A DNA stretch of 64,000 nt from Helianthus annuus. Taxonomy: Eukaryota; Streptophyta; Magnoliopsida; Asterales; Asteraceae. Of this stretch, positions 26,306-38,477 are shown in pieces. Position 1 is the stretch's first letter; each line of letters begins with the position of its first letter. Under the pieces are notes generated by a model that was not told the DNA's origin, did not search any database, and saw nothing but the letters and a program-made list of their open reading frames with translations. A program made the translations under genes and the position numbers. Where the stretch lies: contig NC_035433.2 of NCBI RefSeq assembly GCF_002127325.2, positions 145,855,472 to 145,919,471 on the forward strand. The letters run 5' to 3'.

Positions 26306-29300
26306 ATGGCGGATCCCAACGGAGAGAATAGCCATACTAATGATGATGACTACGACAATGCGCCAGTGCATCTGACAGGCGCACAGCTGAAGGCTCTGAT
26401 TGACAATGCTGTTCAGGCAGCTCTTGATCGTCAATATACCGAGTCCCAAGGCAGAACCGTGTCAAAACCACCCTCTCAACCAAAGACACACTCCAAACCA
26501 CCCTCTCAACCCAAGAAAGATGACGATAAACACTCGTCCACTGAGAACAGCGTTCATCGCGATAGAGAATATACTGATGCATCAAATGCTAAGGGTTGCA
26601 CCTACAAATACTTTGTATCTTGTAAGCCCCGGGAATTTACAGGGGAGAAAGGTGTTGTTGATTGTATCACCTGACTAGATGAGATGGACACTATAGTGGA
26701 CATCAGCGGGTGTGCAGCGAGGGATGTGGTGAAGTATGTGTCCCAGTCATTTAAGGGCGAGGCCCTGGCGTGGTGGAGGGCGTTGGTGCAGGCATCTGGT
26801 AAGTCTGCTTTGTACAAGATGACATGGGAGGAATTTATTGCTCTCATTAAAGAAAACTATTGCCCTCAGCATGAGGTTGAGAAGATCGAGGCTGACTTTG
26901 TGTCACTGGTGATGACGAACCTGGACTGCCAGGCATATTTGACGAGTTTCAATACAATGTCTCGTCTGGTCCCATACCTTGTGACACCAGAACCCCGAAG
27001 AATCACCCGTTTTATTGGGGGCTTGGAGCCCGCAATAAAGGCGAGTGTAAAGGCCTCTCGGCCGACGACCTTCAGGTCAGTTACTGACCTCTCCTTGTCT
27101 CTCACCTTAGACGCTGTCCGTCTGAGGACACTAAGGAGCAAGGAGGCTGAGAAGAGAAAACGTGAGGATGATACCTCACGAAGATCTGGAAAGAAGCACC
27201 GTGGAAACGGTGAAGGCAAAAGAGGGACGGAGGCAAAGAAAGATGGGCAAGCTGGTGAAAGGCCCAACTGCAAAATCTGCAAGAAACCCCACTCTGGGAA
27301 GTGCAGATTTGCATCAAACTCACAGTCGCAATCAAAGACTTTTTCCTGTGGACTATGCAAGTCCAAGGATCATAAGACTGTGGAGTGCAAAAAGATCAAG
27401 GATGCAACCTGCTATGGTTGTAATGACAAGGGGCACATCAAGAGTAACTGCCCTAAGTATGCCAAGAAGGCGGAAGAGACCAAGAAGTCAAATGCGAGAG
27501 TTTTTCGCATGGATGCAAAGGAAGCGGTCCAGAACGACAACGTGCTTACAGGTACTTTTCTCGTAAATAATATATTTGCAAGAGTACTATTCGATTCTGG
27601 TGCCGATAAATCCTTTGTAGACCAGAAATTTTGCCAACTACTAAATATGCCTACCAAAACCCTTGATATGAAATACGAAGTAGAGTTAGCAGACGGCACG
27701 ATAGAAACCGTCTCAACTGTTCTAGAAGGATGTGAAATGTCCATTAGGAACCATTCTTTTCCTCTATCTCTACTTCCCTTCAAATTAGCGGGTTTCGACA
27801 TTGTGCTAGGCATGGATTGGTTATCCCATAATCAGGCCCAAATCATCTGCGGCAAAAGGCAGATAGTCTTGAAGACTCCGAGTGGTGAATCTCTTACCAT
27901 TCGAGGAGATACGCAGTACGGGTTACCCGAGGACGTATCTATGCTCAAAGCTTCTAGGTGTTTGAACAGAGGCTGTGTAATTTACATGGCTCAGGTGATA
28001 ATTGAAGAACCTAAACCGAAGATAGAGGATCTTCCTGTCATTTCTGAATACCCCGAAGTTTTTCCTGAAGAACTACCTGGTTTGCCACCAGATAGACAAG
28101 TGGAGTTTAGAATAGACATCATTCCTGGAGCGGCTCCGATAGCTAGAGCACCTTACAGGCTAGCTCCAACGGAAATGAAAGAACTGAGGACCCAGTTGGA
28201 TGAACTGCTGGCGAAAGGTTTTATCAGACCTAGTTCATCTCCCTGGGGAGCACCAGTCCTATTTGTAAAGAAAAAGGACGGATCGATGAGGTTGTGCATC
28301 GACTATCGAGAGCTAAATAAAGTGACCATAAAGAATAGATATCCTTTGCCGAGGATCGATGATCTATTCGATCAGCTGCAAGGAGCAAGCTATTTCTCGA
28401 AGATCGACTTGAGGTCGGGCTATCATCAGCTAAGGTTCAGAGATGAGGATGTACATAAGACAACATTTAGGACTCGCTATGGTCATTATGAGTTCCTAGT
28501 GATGCCTTTTGGGCTCACAAATGCACCGGCTGCGTTCATGGATCTCATGAATCGCGTCTGCAAGCCGTATTTGGACAAATTTGTCATAGTCTTCATCGAC
28601 GATATCCTTATATATTCCAAGAACCAAGCTGACCACGAGAAGCACCTCCGTTGCATTCTCGAATTACTACAGCGTGAGAAACTCTACGCCAAATTCTCGA
28701 AATGTCAATTCTGGCTACGAGAGGTTCAGTTTTTAGGACACGTTGTGAGTGAGCGTGGTATTCAAGTAGATCCCGCTAAGGTAGAGGCAGTCATGAACTG
28801 GCAAGAGCCAAAGACGCCTACCGAAATCCGTAGCTTCCTGGGGTTAGCAGGATACTACCGGAGGTTTATTGAAAATTTTTCGAGGATTGCTGCGCCCTTG
28901 ACTTCCCTGACCAAGAAGAAGGAAAAGTTTATTTGGGGCCCAAGGCAGCAAGAGTCCTTCGAAATACTGAAGCAAAAGCTAAGCAACGCACCTGTGTTGA
29001 CACTACCTGAAGGTACAGATGAATTCGTAGTTTACTGCGATGCATCACACACAGGCATGGGGTGTGTGCTTATGCAGAAGGGCAAGGTGATTGCCTATGC
29101 TTCAAGGCAATTAAAGGTGCATGAAAAGAATTACACCACCCATGATTTGGAGTTGGGTGCCGTTGTATTTGCACTAAAATTGTGGAGGCATTACCTTTAT
29201 GGTATTAAATTTGTGATTTATTCTGATCACAAAAACCTCCAGCACCTGTTCAACCAGAAGGAGTTGAACATGAGGCAGCGCCGTTGGATGGAAACCTTGA

Positions 29301-30853
29301 ATGACTATGATTGCGAGATCAGGTACCATCCCGGCAAGGCGAATGTAGTCGCTGATGCCTTGAGCAGGAAGGAAAGGGTAAAACCTATTCGAATCAATGC
29401 CAAGAGCATTGAGGTCAAGAACAATTTAATTGAAAGGATTTTAGCTGCACAGCGAGAGGCTGTGTTGGAAGCTAATTATCCTAATGAAAAGTTAGGAGTA
29501 ACTGAGGAGCAGTTGACTCTTAGCAAATATGGAATCCTTAGACTGAACGGACGTATATGGGTTCCGATTTATGGAGGACTACGAGATGTTATCCTCCAGG
29601 AAGCCCATAGTTCCAGATATTCAGTCCATCCTGGTGCAGACAAGATGTATCAAGATTTAAAGGCAAACTATTGGTGGATAGGCTTGAAAAAGTCTGTAGC
29701 CGCCCATGTAGCAAAGTGCTTGACTTGTGCTCAAGTCAAAGCCGAGCACCAAAAGCCGTCTGGCTTGCTACAACAGCCTGAGCTTCCCGAGTGAAAGTGG
29801 GAATGCGTAACTATGGACTTCATAACCAAGTTACCCAAAACCAGGAAAGGAAACGATACAATATGGGTCATAGTCGATAGGCTGACTAAATCAGCTCATT
29901 TTCTACCCATCAAGGAGACGTATAGCTCCGATATGTTAGCCCAACTTTATGTTGATAAGATTGTAGCTTTACACGGCATACCTGTGACTATTATCTCCGA
30001 CAGGGATACTAGATACACGTCTCACTTCTGGAAGAGTTTCCAGCAATCTTTGGGCACGCGTTTGAACTTCAGTACGGCTTACCATCCACAGACGGACGGT
30101 CAAAGTGAGCGTACCATCCAAACGCTAGAAGACATGCTTCGTGCATGTGCAATCGATTTAGGCGGTAACTGGGATAAGAATCTACCCCTGATCGAATACT
30201 CCTACAATAATAGCTACCACACCAGCATAAAGGCTGCGCCTTTCGAGGCATTATACGGTAGGAAATGTAGATCGCCTGTTTGTTGGGCGGAAGTAGGAGA
30301 GGTCCAATTATCAGGACCAGAGATTGTTTTCCAGACAACGGACAAGATTGTCCAGATCCGGGAACGTCTCAAGGCTGCCCGCGATAGGCAGAAAAGCTAC
30401 GCTGATCCAAAACGTAAGGATCTTCACTTCGAAGTAGGTGAAAAAGTGTTGCTTAAGGTATCACCCTGGAAGGGGGTGATGCGTTTCGGCAAGAAAGGCA
30501 AACTGAGTCCGAGATACATAGGACCTTTTGAGGTCATTGAACGGGTCGGGTCAGTCGCCTATAAGTTGAACTTGCCTGAAGAGCTCAATGGAATTCACAA
30601 TGTGTTCCACATCTGCAATCTCAAAAAGTGCTTCGCCGATGAATCATTGGTGATTCCACACACAAATGTGCATATAGATGAGAGCTTAAAGTTCATAGAA
30701 AAACCTTTGTCGATTGAAGATCGACAGGTGAAGAAGCTTCGCAGAAAACACGTACCGATTGTAAAAGTCAAATGGGATGCTCGTAGAGGTCCCGAATATA
30801 CGTGGGAAGTCGAAGACACAATGAAAGAAAAGTACCCCTATTTATTTGAGTAA
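26306..30853 (+). pseudogene. gag-pol of the gypsy chromovirus, two nonsense codons
   Basis: One frame of 1515 residues broken only by TGA at codon 123 (26672) and codon 1163 (29792). Both sit where relatives have Trp (TGG). Domains in order: retrotransposon gag (about 100-250), two CCHC zinc knuckles (348-361 and 369-382), aspartic protease DSGA (430-433), reverse transcriptase with FIDD (763-766) and MPFGLTNAP, RNase H starting near D912, integrase HHCC (H1101, H1108, C1138, C1141), integrase core D1171, D1232, E1268 with the D-35-E spacing, and a chromodomain-like tail (about 1460-1515). All catalytic residues are present, so loss of function is from the two stops and the nested insertion upstream. 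The polyprotein would make capsid, reverse-transcribe RNA and integrate the copy. Confidence 0.95.
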
Positions 30854-30875
30854 ATCTCGGGTCGAGATTTATTTT

Positions 30876-30888
30876 AAGGGGGTGAGGA
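30876..30888 (+). other. polypurine tract of the gypsy element
   Basis: AAGGGGGTGAGGA abuts the 3' LTR, 22 bp past the gag-pol stop. Confidence 0.82.
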
Positions 30889-33800
30889 TGTAACACCTCG
30901 AATTTTTGCGTCCAATGATGTGTTAACACGTGTCATTTGTTTACACGTGGCATTAATATTAAATAAAGGACTAATTTTGACAAACCTTGAAAGTATATAA
31001 ATTCGAGGGTTATAAATGTCAACAAGGGTAAATATACTGTATAGTAACCCTAAATAATGCTTGAACCTTCAAACGAATAAATCATAGATCGTACAGAAGC
31101 GAAACACGAAAGAAAGTGAGAGATTACAAGCTACAGGGGTTAACCGTGTCAACATGTTTAATTATACCTCTGAGTGACCCTTTAACGTTCCCAAGGCTTT
31201 GTAACGGCATTATACACTCACTAAAATATAATATATAAATTTCGCGAAGTTTCGTTATGAAACGAGAAAGTTACGATCGAATTCGTAGGAGAAGGGTTAA
31301 AAGCGTCAATAATGAAAGTGAAGGCTTTCTGAGTAATTAATAAACTAATCGGGGACTTAACAACGCGGGTAAATAACACGAGGTCCTTAGTTGTAATTAA
31401 CCGAGGGCCAAACCGCAAAGTTACCCCTTCAAACTCGAAAGGTCAGGTAAATCATTACGAAAGATTTCGTTATTAATTACCAGGATTTCGTAATCATTTC
31501 AAAAGATTTTAAAAATCTGAAAAACAGGCCTCTCGCGACCCGCGTTAAGTAATAGCCTAAGTGTAGGCGGGCCGCGAGCCTCCTGTTTTACGCGCCTGTT
31601 ATTTGAATCCCAGGCGACCCGCATTAAACAAGCATGGAACTCCCATGCGGGTCGCGTAAAGCGCCCAGATGCAGAAAGTTGTAACTTCTTGCCTTTTGAG
31701 CATTATGAACGACCAAATCTCCAATAAATGAGGCATGGGCACCCTACACTTGACCCATAGCTCCAGGGGACACATGCCCATCATCCATAATCAGCTGTAG
31801 GCTGAGTTGTGATGATCTTGAGGCTTTTTGAACATTATAAATAGCCACATTGTGAGCATATGTTCACCACACCTCAAACAACTCATCTCCTGATCATTCT
31901 AAGCTCCCAAGCATCCATCTCTGCTCTATAAGCAAGAAATAACTTCTGTAAGTCGTTCACAATCAATATGGTCTTGCATTTTCATAGTTATAGCTTATAA
32001 ACACAACCGTCGTAACTAACGGTTGTCATTACAATAACTTGCAAATGGTTCAGTCTTATGACGGATCAAAAGTAGTTATGAGCTGGTATTTATGTGGGTA
32101 ATAAACCCCTAAAAGGGTTCCCTCTGATCACCACTCTAACTATGTCAAATATCGAGTCAAACGCGCACTTAAAAAGTCAACAGAAAGCTATTTTAGCGAT
32201 TTATGCATAATCTGTAATGTACATACTAAGAAACCTGTTTTGACACTCATAAAATATGATATTAAGTATATAAACTTGTTTGCGCTCGTTTGAATCGATC
32301 ATTTGCTATATTGAACCGGTTCGGATGCTTTGACTTCAGTTCTGACCCGTTTTAGTGAGGTATAGATATACCTTAGGACACTCTTAGGACCAGGTTACAT
32401 GATGGTATGAACCTCTGTGATCGGTTCATGAGTTATCCGAGTCTTTTGCGCATTTCCGTTAATCGCCTAAAAGTCGACCGTAACGCCATTTTGAAAATAA
32501 AACGAGTATTTCGGACACGTGAACGGACCAGAACCTTGCTTATTAAATTATAAGCATGTCCTTAAAGTTTCACGTCAATCCGAGGTCTAGAATGAGAGGT
32601 ATGCTAAATGGCGCATTTAAAGTAAACTTTAGTAATTAAACGGCGCAATTAGCATAACACCTATCTAAACCAAGATTTCGTCACCAAAACTTTTACCCAC
32701 TGTATTAAAATAATATTTTGGGAATTTTAAAGATTTTTAATAATTTTTACCTCACTCATAACCTGCGGTTATGGCTACGGTTCGGTAAATACCGAATATG
32801 CCCTTTTTGGCCAAAACATGAGTTCTACAAGGTCTTTTGACCCGATTCCAGTTGCTACTGATTCCAAATAATAAATAAAGTATTTTAAGCTTTATAAGCT
32901 GTTCGGGAAACTCAGATTTCCTGTAGAACTCGAAAAGCTCTTTAAAAGTCTTTAAAATGACCGAAAAACCCCTACGGGGCGTAATTTTAACTTAAACTCG
33001 TTACGGGCATCACAGAAGGTATCCTACTGATACCACAACCTCTTTAAGGCATATTGACTTAGGAAATAAGCGTAAGACTCTCATGGTTAACCGTTTCGCC
33101 TATTGCGCGCACGGTTCGGCTTATGAAACTAGTTTTCATAATTTAGCCGATACGGGTCAAATTATATTATTTGAACCCCAAATTCCAGAGTGTGAACCAT
33201 AAATCCATATAAAACAAGTCTCTGAACTTGTTGGGTCAGAATCACACTCCATTCTCGGTTTTCGCCTTTTCGCGCGATTAAACCATATCTATATATATCG
33301 GAACCAACCGGTCTAGGCTACGGCTAATATAAAGACCCGTTAGGATTCTAAGAGGTTAATTAAAACATTTGTTCCAGATTAGGAGCCCCAGTAAAAGCTA
33401 TCGGTGATTTAATCCAAATTAAGGAAATATACTTGCAAAGGTAAATACTTTAACTTATTTCCCCTATATGGGCTTGGGTTACGGTATATTAATACCGCTT
33501 GATTGAGCATTATATTCTTCCATCGCTTAGGTGGTTAATTAAATAATATGATCGGCTCATTTAAACAGTTTTGTTTCTTAAAAGCCTTTGGGGGGTTTAA
33601 TGACCGTTGTCCCGGATATCCTTGGCATCATTTTACGAAATGGCCACGACCATCGACATCCCGGTGTAGGCGTACACCCGGTATATATTGTCGACATTAA
33701 ATTAAAAGACGTAGCCGTTGGTTTTTTTATACTACGGTTTTACGCAATGTGGTGTGTCTATAAATCTTTAACCCGGCACGACCCGGGCTACTGAACGCAT

Positions 33801-34255
33801 AAAAGAACATGTAAAACGTTCACAAGATTTTAATAATTTTCCCAAGTTATAAAAGAGTTTGTGCATTGTGCATTCAAATCAATTTTTAATAAACATTTTC
33901 AAATGTGTCAGTTGAATGTATTTACCAGTGTAAACTGACGTATTTTCCCCAAAAAGATTAAGTGCAGGTACTATACGAAATGGGCTGGTATAGGCGTCCT
34001 AAGCATCGTACATAGTCTCGCAAACTCGATGCTGCATCTGAATGAACAATATTTATTACTTTTTGATCCGCTGTGGATATATTCAACTTCTGTAATACAT
34101 TTGATATTACAACCAGAGGTTGAAGTTTATATATTTATCTTAAGCTTCCGCTGTGCATTATATAATTGTGTGGTTTGACTATTTTGTTGCCAACATCGTC
34201 ACGGTAATCCCCCACCGGGCCCACCGGTGAGACACGTGGAAATCGGGGTGTGACA
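30889..34255 (+). repeat. 3' LTR of the gypsy element (3367 bp)
   Basis: It runs from TGTAACACCTCG to GGGGTGTGACA, followed by the duplication GTTAC. It lacks 26 bp present in the 5' LTR near 12928 and has one extra base near 32360. Confidence 0.95.
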
Positions 34256-34930
34256 GTTACGGTGGTGATTGGGGTTTAGAGACAGAGACGTGTTAAATAT
34301 GCAACGACGACTGTGAAGGATCTGGTTCTTCATTCTCCGACGACAGGAAACCTGTAACGCCCAAGATTCTCGGGGAGTTCCCACAGTGACCGGCAGTGGA
34401 TCTGGTTCTGTCGGCGAGGATCGAGTCTGGTTCTGTCGGCGAGGATCTGGCCGGCGGTGGATCTGATTCTCAGGGAGTTCCCACAGTGGCGCTGGATGAT
34501 GGTGAAGCGGTGCTGAGGCAGTAGTGGTGATGGTTGTGGTGGTGGTGATGGTGGTAGTGGTGGTAAGGTTGTGGTGGTAGTGGTGGCAGTGGTGTTGATG
34601 GTGTTAGTGGTGGTGGCAGTGGCTATGGTGAAGATGGAGGGTGAATGTAATGCATGTGTGTGTATAATATATCAGAGGGAAAATCAATTGTATATCTATA
34701 TACGTATATAGAGATAATAATGAAATAAAAGGTTAATTAAAATAGTTTAGGAAATGACAAAAAATGCCCCTTGACTAACTGAGGAGCATGGATGGAGTTA
34801 AGTCAGTTGGACCAAAATGGCAACAATGAAACCTTTTTGGATCAAGATGTTAAAAATGAAACCTTTGGACTAAACTGGCAAAATGGCCCAAACCACAGGA
34901 ACTAAAATGGCATTTAACTCTTTTTTTTTA

Positions 34931-35403
34931 TTTATCTTTTTTTGGAAGATCAACAACAACCTTTTTGTGTGTCGCTGCCGCACTCCTCGATTTGGTAAGC
35001 CCCGTTGTTCTATTTCGGTCAGATTACGTTGTTTTAATTGGGTCTACGTTGGCTTCAGCATTTGGTCTGGGTGTTTTCTCGGGAACTATACTATTGGTTG
35101 CCACTTGACAATTTATGTGTCACCACAAGAGCAGATCTCTGGCACAACATATGGCAGGACGAAAACCCAGATAAACTTAGGATTCGAACTGATAAACTCG
35201 TACAAGGTCTAACCCAAATCCACTAACTAAATTCACCAAACATAACATAAATAATGATCAAACTTGAGTCTCCACTAAAATATCCAAACCTCCTACACAA
35301 TTGTATAATGTCGATAGGAATATTGAAATTTTAAATTGACAAGTGATGATTTTTTTAGTTAGTGCAAGTTGTATATGTCGATAGGAATATTAATTAATTT
35401 AAT
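34931..35403. other. intergenic, with a duplicated GTCGATAGGAATATTAA block
   Basis: No gene. The block around TGTCGATAGGAATATT occurs at about 35309 and 35376, and twice more at about 38136 and 38198. Confidence 0.6.
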
Positions 35404-35595
35404 GCTATTATACCATTACATCCTTTATGTTTGTATCAGATTACAATGGATGTCCTTTAACTTCAATAATTACAGACACGGTCCTTTATTTATAAAACAC
35501 ATTACACTTTACGTCCTTTACACTAATCAGCCACGGTCCTTTATTTGTAAAACACATTAACTTTAATAATTGCAGCACCAACTACCACCACCACC

Positions 35596-36043
35596 CAGGG
35601 GCGGACCCACATTGAGTGGGTCGGGGTCCACGGACCCCAATCTTTTTTAAAAAATTAGTAGATTCGGTATATTAATTTTTGTAAGGACCCCATAAAAATA
35701 TTTAGTTGGACCCTATAGTATCAAAAGCAAAGCTATTGTGGTGGTTAATCCCTTGTTTTCTAACAAAGAGGTCATGGGTTCAAGTCTAATACCAGCCGAT
35801 TTTTTGTCCAAATACACTTTTAAAATGTTAAAATGAATGAAAATTTACTCAATTTATGCCTTTGTGCTTAGACATGTGTTGTTTTGTTATTTATTTATCT
35901 TTTTTTAAAGGTTCCAAGCTCAATAAATCACCCCGACCCGACCCAAACGACGACCGACCCGAAAATTCTATCGTTTGGGTGTAAAAAATCCAAGTATCGA
36001 AAAAACTGGACCCCATTGTAGAAAAATCCTGAGTCCGCCACTG
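35596..36043. mobile_element. hAT-type MITE (448 bp)
   Basis: Ends are CAGGGGCGGACCCA at the left and, inverted, CAGTGGCGGACTCAGG at the right. A perfect 8 bp duplication CCACCACC flanks it (35588-35595 and 36044-36051). The interior includes a tRNA-like stretch (35740-35795). Confidence 0.88.
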
Positions 36044-36051
36044 CCACCACC

Positions 36052-36740
36052 CCATCCTCCGACAGCCATCCACAACCACCTACAACCCCACTTCTTTTGG
36101 TCCACCCTCCTTCCACCTCCCTCAAAATCTCCCCAATCTCCAACCTAAAGATCCCCTTCCAAACTTATCAAAAACCCAGGACCAATAAACAACAGTTTCC
36201 TCCATGAATCGGCGGTGCTCGATTGACGAACTTTGAAGATTCCGAGAAGGAAAGCGAGTGCGGATACGTTCGCAAGGTCTATTTCTCCGATCAACTTCTG
36301 GGATTTATAGATATGTGAGTCATTAGTTGTTCATTCGATCGGGTTGTTGTTTTTCAGTTTTGATCTTGATCTACGGTTCGTTGTTTTTTAATTGGATGGT
36401 ACCGGTGTGGTTATGGATCGTAACTAAATGTAATTTAAATTTTGATTGTGGGCAAGTTTGAATTTTGATAATTAAAGGAACTGCATTAGCGTAATTAGAT
36501 GATTAAATTTTGATTTTGCTTTTGCTTTTAAAGCATTGTTTTGTAGTTTCTACGATGGTTTTGTTATTTACCAATCAGAATGAAATTTGTTTAATGATCT
36601 GTAAATAGAGTGGCGGTGGAGATGAAACGTTCACTGATTTGCAGGTGGCCGGTGGTGGTTCCTGGTGGTTGTTCAATTGATTTGCAGGTCTTGTGTTTCA
36701 GCTTTAAAGATTGAAGATGCTAACAAATAAATGGGGATCA
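36052..36740 (+). pseudogene. possible captured promoter/leader fragment
   Basis: A CCACC-rich leader-like sequence is followed by purine-rich GAAGGAAAGCGAG and a candidate 5' splice donor (ATAT|GTGAGTC near 36314), then intron-like T-rich sequence. No protein is recognisable. It sits between MULE-like inverted repeats, hence the suspicion of capture. Confidence 0.25.
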
Positions 36741-36965
36741 AATAATTAAAGGGATGGGTATATTTATTAATGTTTTTTTTTCTAATTTAAATAGATTCAG
36801 GTAAAAAGATGTAAATACTTGACTAAAAATTTTAGTCTGGTTAGTATCAAAAGACATAAAGTGTAATGAGTTTTACAAATAAAGAACTGTAATTGTAATT
36901 ATTAGAGTTAAAAGGTATGCAATGCAATTCGATATAAATATAAAGGATGAAAAGCGTAATTTACC

Positions 36966-38100
36966 TAATATTTATATAATATGAAAGAAAAAGGTCGGTG
37001 GTTCAAACCATATCTTTCTCACGTGACAACAAATTTCCTTTTTGCATACAAACCATCTATTTTAATTTTTCTTTTATTTTAGATCACCTATGGCATTATT
37101 ACAACTGGTTTCCATTCTCTATAAGAAATTATTATTTTGATGTAAAAAACTGAAAAAAAAATAATAGTTAGATAATAAGAAATAATAAAATAAAACAAAA
37201 AAACAAATTTACACCGCAATATGCAAGACATCCAACATTCGTCATTTGGTAAGTGACACATTGACCCCTAACTTTTGGTAATTGACAACTCCGAGCCCTA
37301 TTTTTTCTACTTAAAAACTTCACACTTCGTCACATGCGAGCACCACATATTAATGGCATCATCGAATGTGTGTAACGAAGTCACAAACGCGACGTTGGCG
37401 CCTCAACGCGCGGCACGGGTAATATAATCTTAAAGACAAAGGTCGGTGGAGGACCTTTGTCTTTCAGTCCTCAACTTTTACAAAAATACACACTTAACCC
37501 CTATACATTTATCTCCTTTCAATTTCATATATTATAATTCTAATTTCTATACTTTTACTTTTAACGTCTATACTTTTACTTCTTTCAATTCACACTCTCA
37601 AACTAGGTAACTTAAGCATTCTTTTAACTTTTGGTAATTGACAACTTTGATCTGCCAACTTTTTCTACTTAATAACTTAACGTCTCATTTTATTTGAATT
37701 GCTTCTACGACTTTAGACCATAGTGTCACACATTAATATATTTTTTTATCTATGTCTTACCATGTTAATGTCTAAAGTACTTTTACGATTTTACACAGTT
37801 GTCTAAAATATTGTTACAACTTTACATGTCGTTTTAAAATTCACGTTTCAACGTAAAGGACGCACGTTTTGACATAAACTTTTTTTTCTCAAGCGAGTCT
37901 GGTAAAAAATAATACGTTTTATACTTATTTTGTGTACGTTCGTAAACTGTATTTGAAATCAAGCCGGGTCAAATATAATACGTTTTCATTCGATGGCGAT
38001 GTAATTTTTTTAAGTAAAGAGTCGGGTCAAATATACAGTATAAATACGAGTTACTTAACTTTCGACGCCGCCGCAACGCAAGACGGGTCAAAAATCCTAG
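36966..38100 (+). mobile_element. Helitron-like sequence with 3' CTAG end at 38100
   Basis: A GCCGCCGCAACGCAAGACGG motif (38068-38087) is followed by CTAG (38097-38100) and T. Another internal GCGCCTCAACGCGCGGC motif lies near 37401, so two termini may be stacked. AT-rich with no ORF. The 5' end is not located. Confidence 0.35.
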
Positions 38101-38477
38101 TATTATATTAAGTTGAGTTCAATCATTGCAAGTTGTGTCGATAGGAATATTAATATTTTAATTTAGATTTATTTTTTAATTATTGCAAGTTGTATAATGT
38201 CGATAGGAATATTAATATTTTAATTTGATTATATTTGTCTAATTAATTTAGTGCTATTATATTATTAGAATCGTATAAAATATTATATTGAGTTCAATTT
38301 TAAATTTTGATGGCTCCGTAACGGTTGCTACTGGATGTAAAACTGGGACTTGAATATTTGATTATATCTTCAAACTATATATTTAATTTTTTATAGATAA
38401 TTCTAGAAACTTCTATCACGTTGTTAGATTCATTTGATTCTTCTTTGAACCCCAGATTTGAAGAAACATAAACTAAA
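38101..38477. other. AT-rich spacer with two GTCGATAGGAATATTAA blocks
   Basis: Two copies about 62 bp apart (about 38136 and 38198) match the pair at 35309 and 35376. No gene. Confidence 0.55.

Larger units (their letters stand above)
11484..34255 (+). mobile_element. Ty3/gypsy chromovirus retrotransposon (Tekay/Del-like), interrupted
   Basis: A complete element bounded by 3.4 kb LTRs, with a perfect 5 bp duplication GTTAC (11479-11483 and 34256-34260). Order: 5' LTR, primer site, extra ORF, tandem repeats, gag-pol (gag, protease, RT, RNase H, integrase, chromodomain-like tail), polypurine tract, 3' LTR. Integrase after RNase H defines Ty3/gypsy. The chromodomain-like C-terminus and very long LTRs suggest the Tekay/Del chromovirus lineage (inference). 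An 8.9 kb antisense element is inserted in the first ORF. Without it the element is about 13.9 kb. Two nonsense codons in gag-pol make it non-functional as it stands. By eye the LTRs differ at about 11 sites plus a 26 bp and a 1 bp indel, so insertion is recent. Confidence 0.95.
10864..34921. mobile_element. MULE split by a Ty3/gypsy element
   Basis: The inverted termini AGAGTTAAATGTCATTTTAG (10864 on) and the inverse ending ATTTAACTCT (to 34921) match over at least 130 bp. They are flanked by an identical 9 bp TTTTTTTTA (10855-10863 and 34922-34930). Removing the inserted retrotransposon and its duplication leaves a MULE of about 1.28 kb (10864-11483 plus 34261-34921). No transposase is seen. 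The right half has G/T-rich GGTGGTGGT sequence. The left terminus is about 240 bp upstream of the polyubiquitin TATA box. Confidence 0.8.
35404..36965. mobile_element. MULE-like element with captured-looking interior
   Basis: Diverged inverted repeats of about 150 bp lie at the left (35404-35570) and right (about 36800-36965). They share blocks such as 'gtcctttatttgtaaaac' and 'cacattacactttacgtcc' in opposite orientation. The target duplication could not be resolved. The interior has a hAT MITE (35596-36043) and a stretch resembling a gene leader with a GTGAGT splice donor near 36315. Confidence 0.5.

Noticed and set aside
26866..27813. Minus-strand frames inside gag-pol
   Set aside because: They are shadows of the gag and protease regions with no domain of their own.
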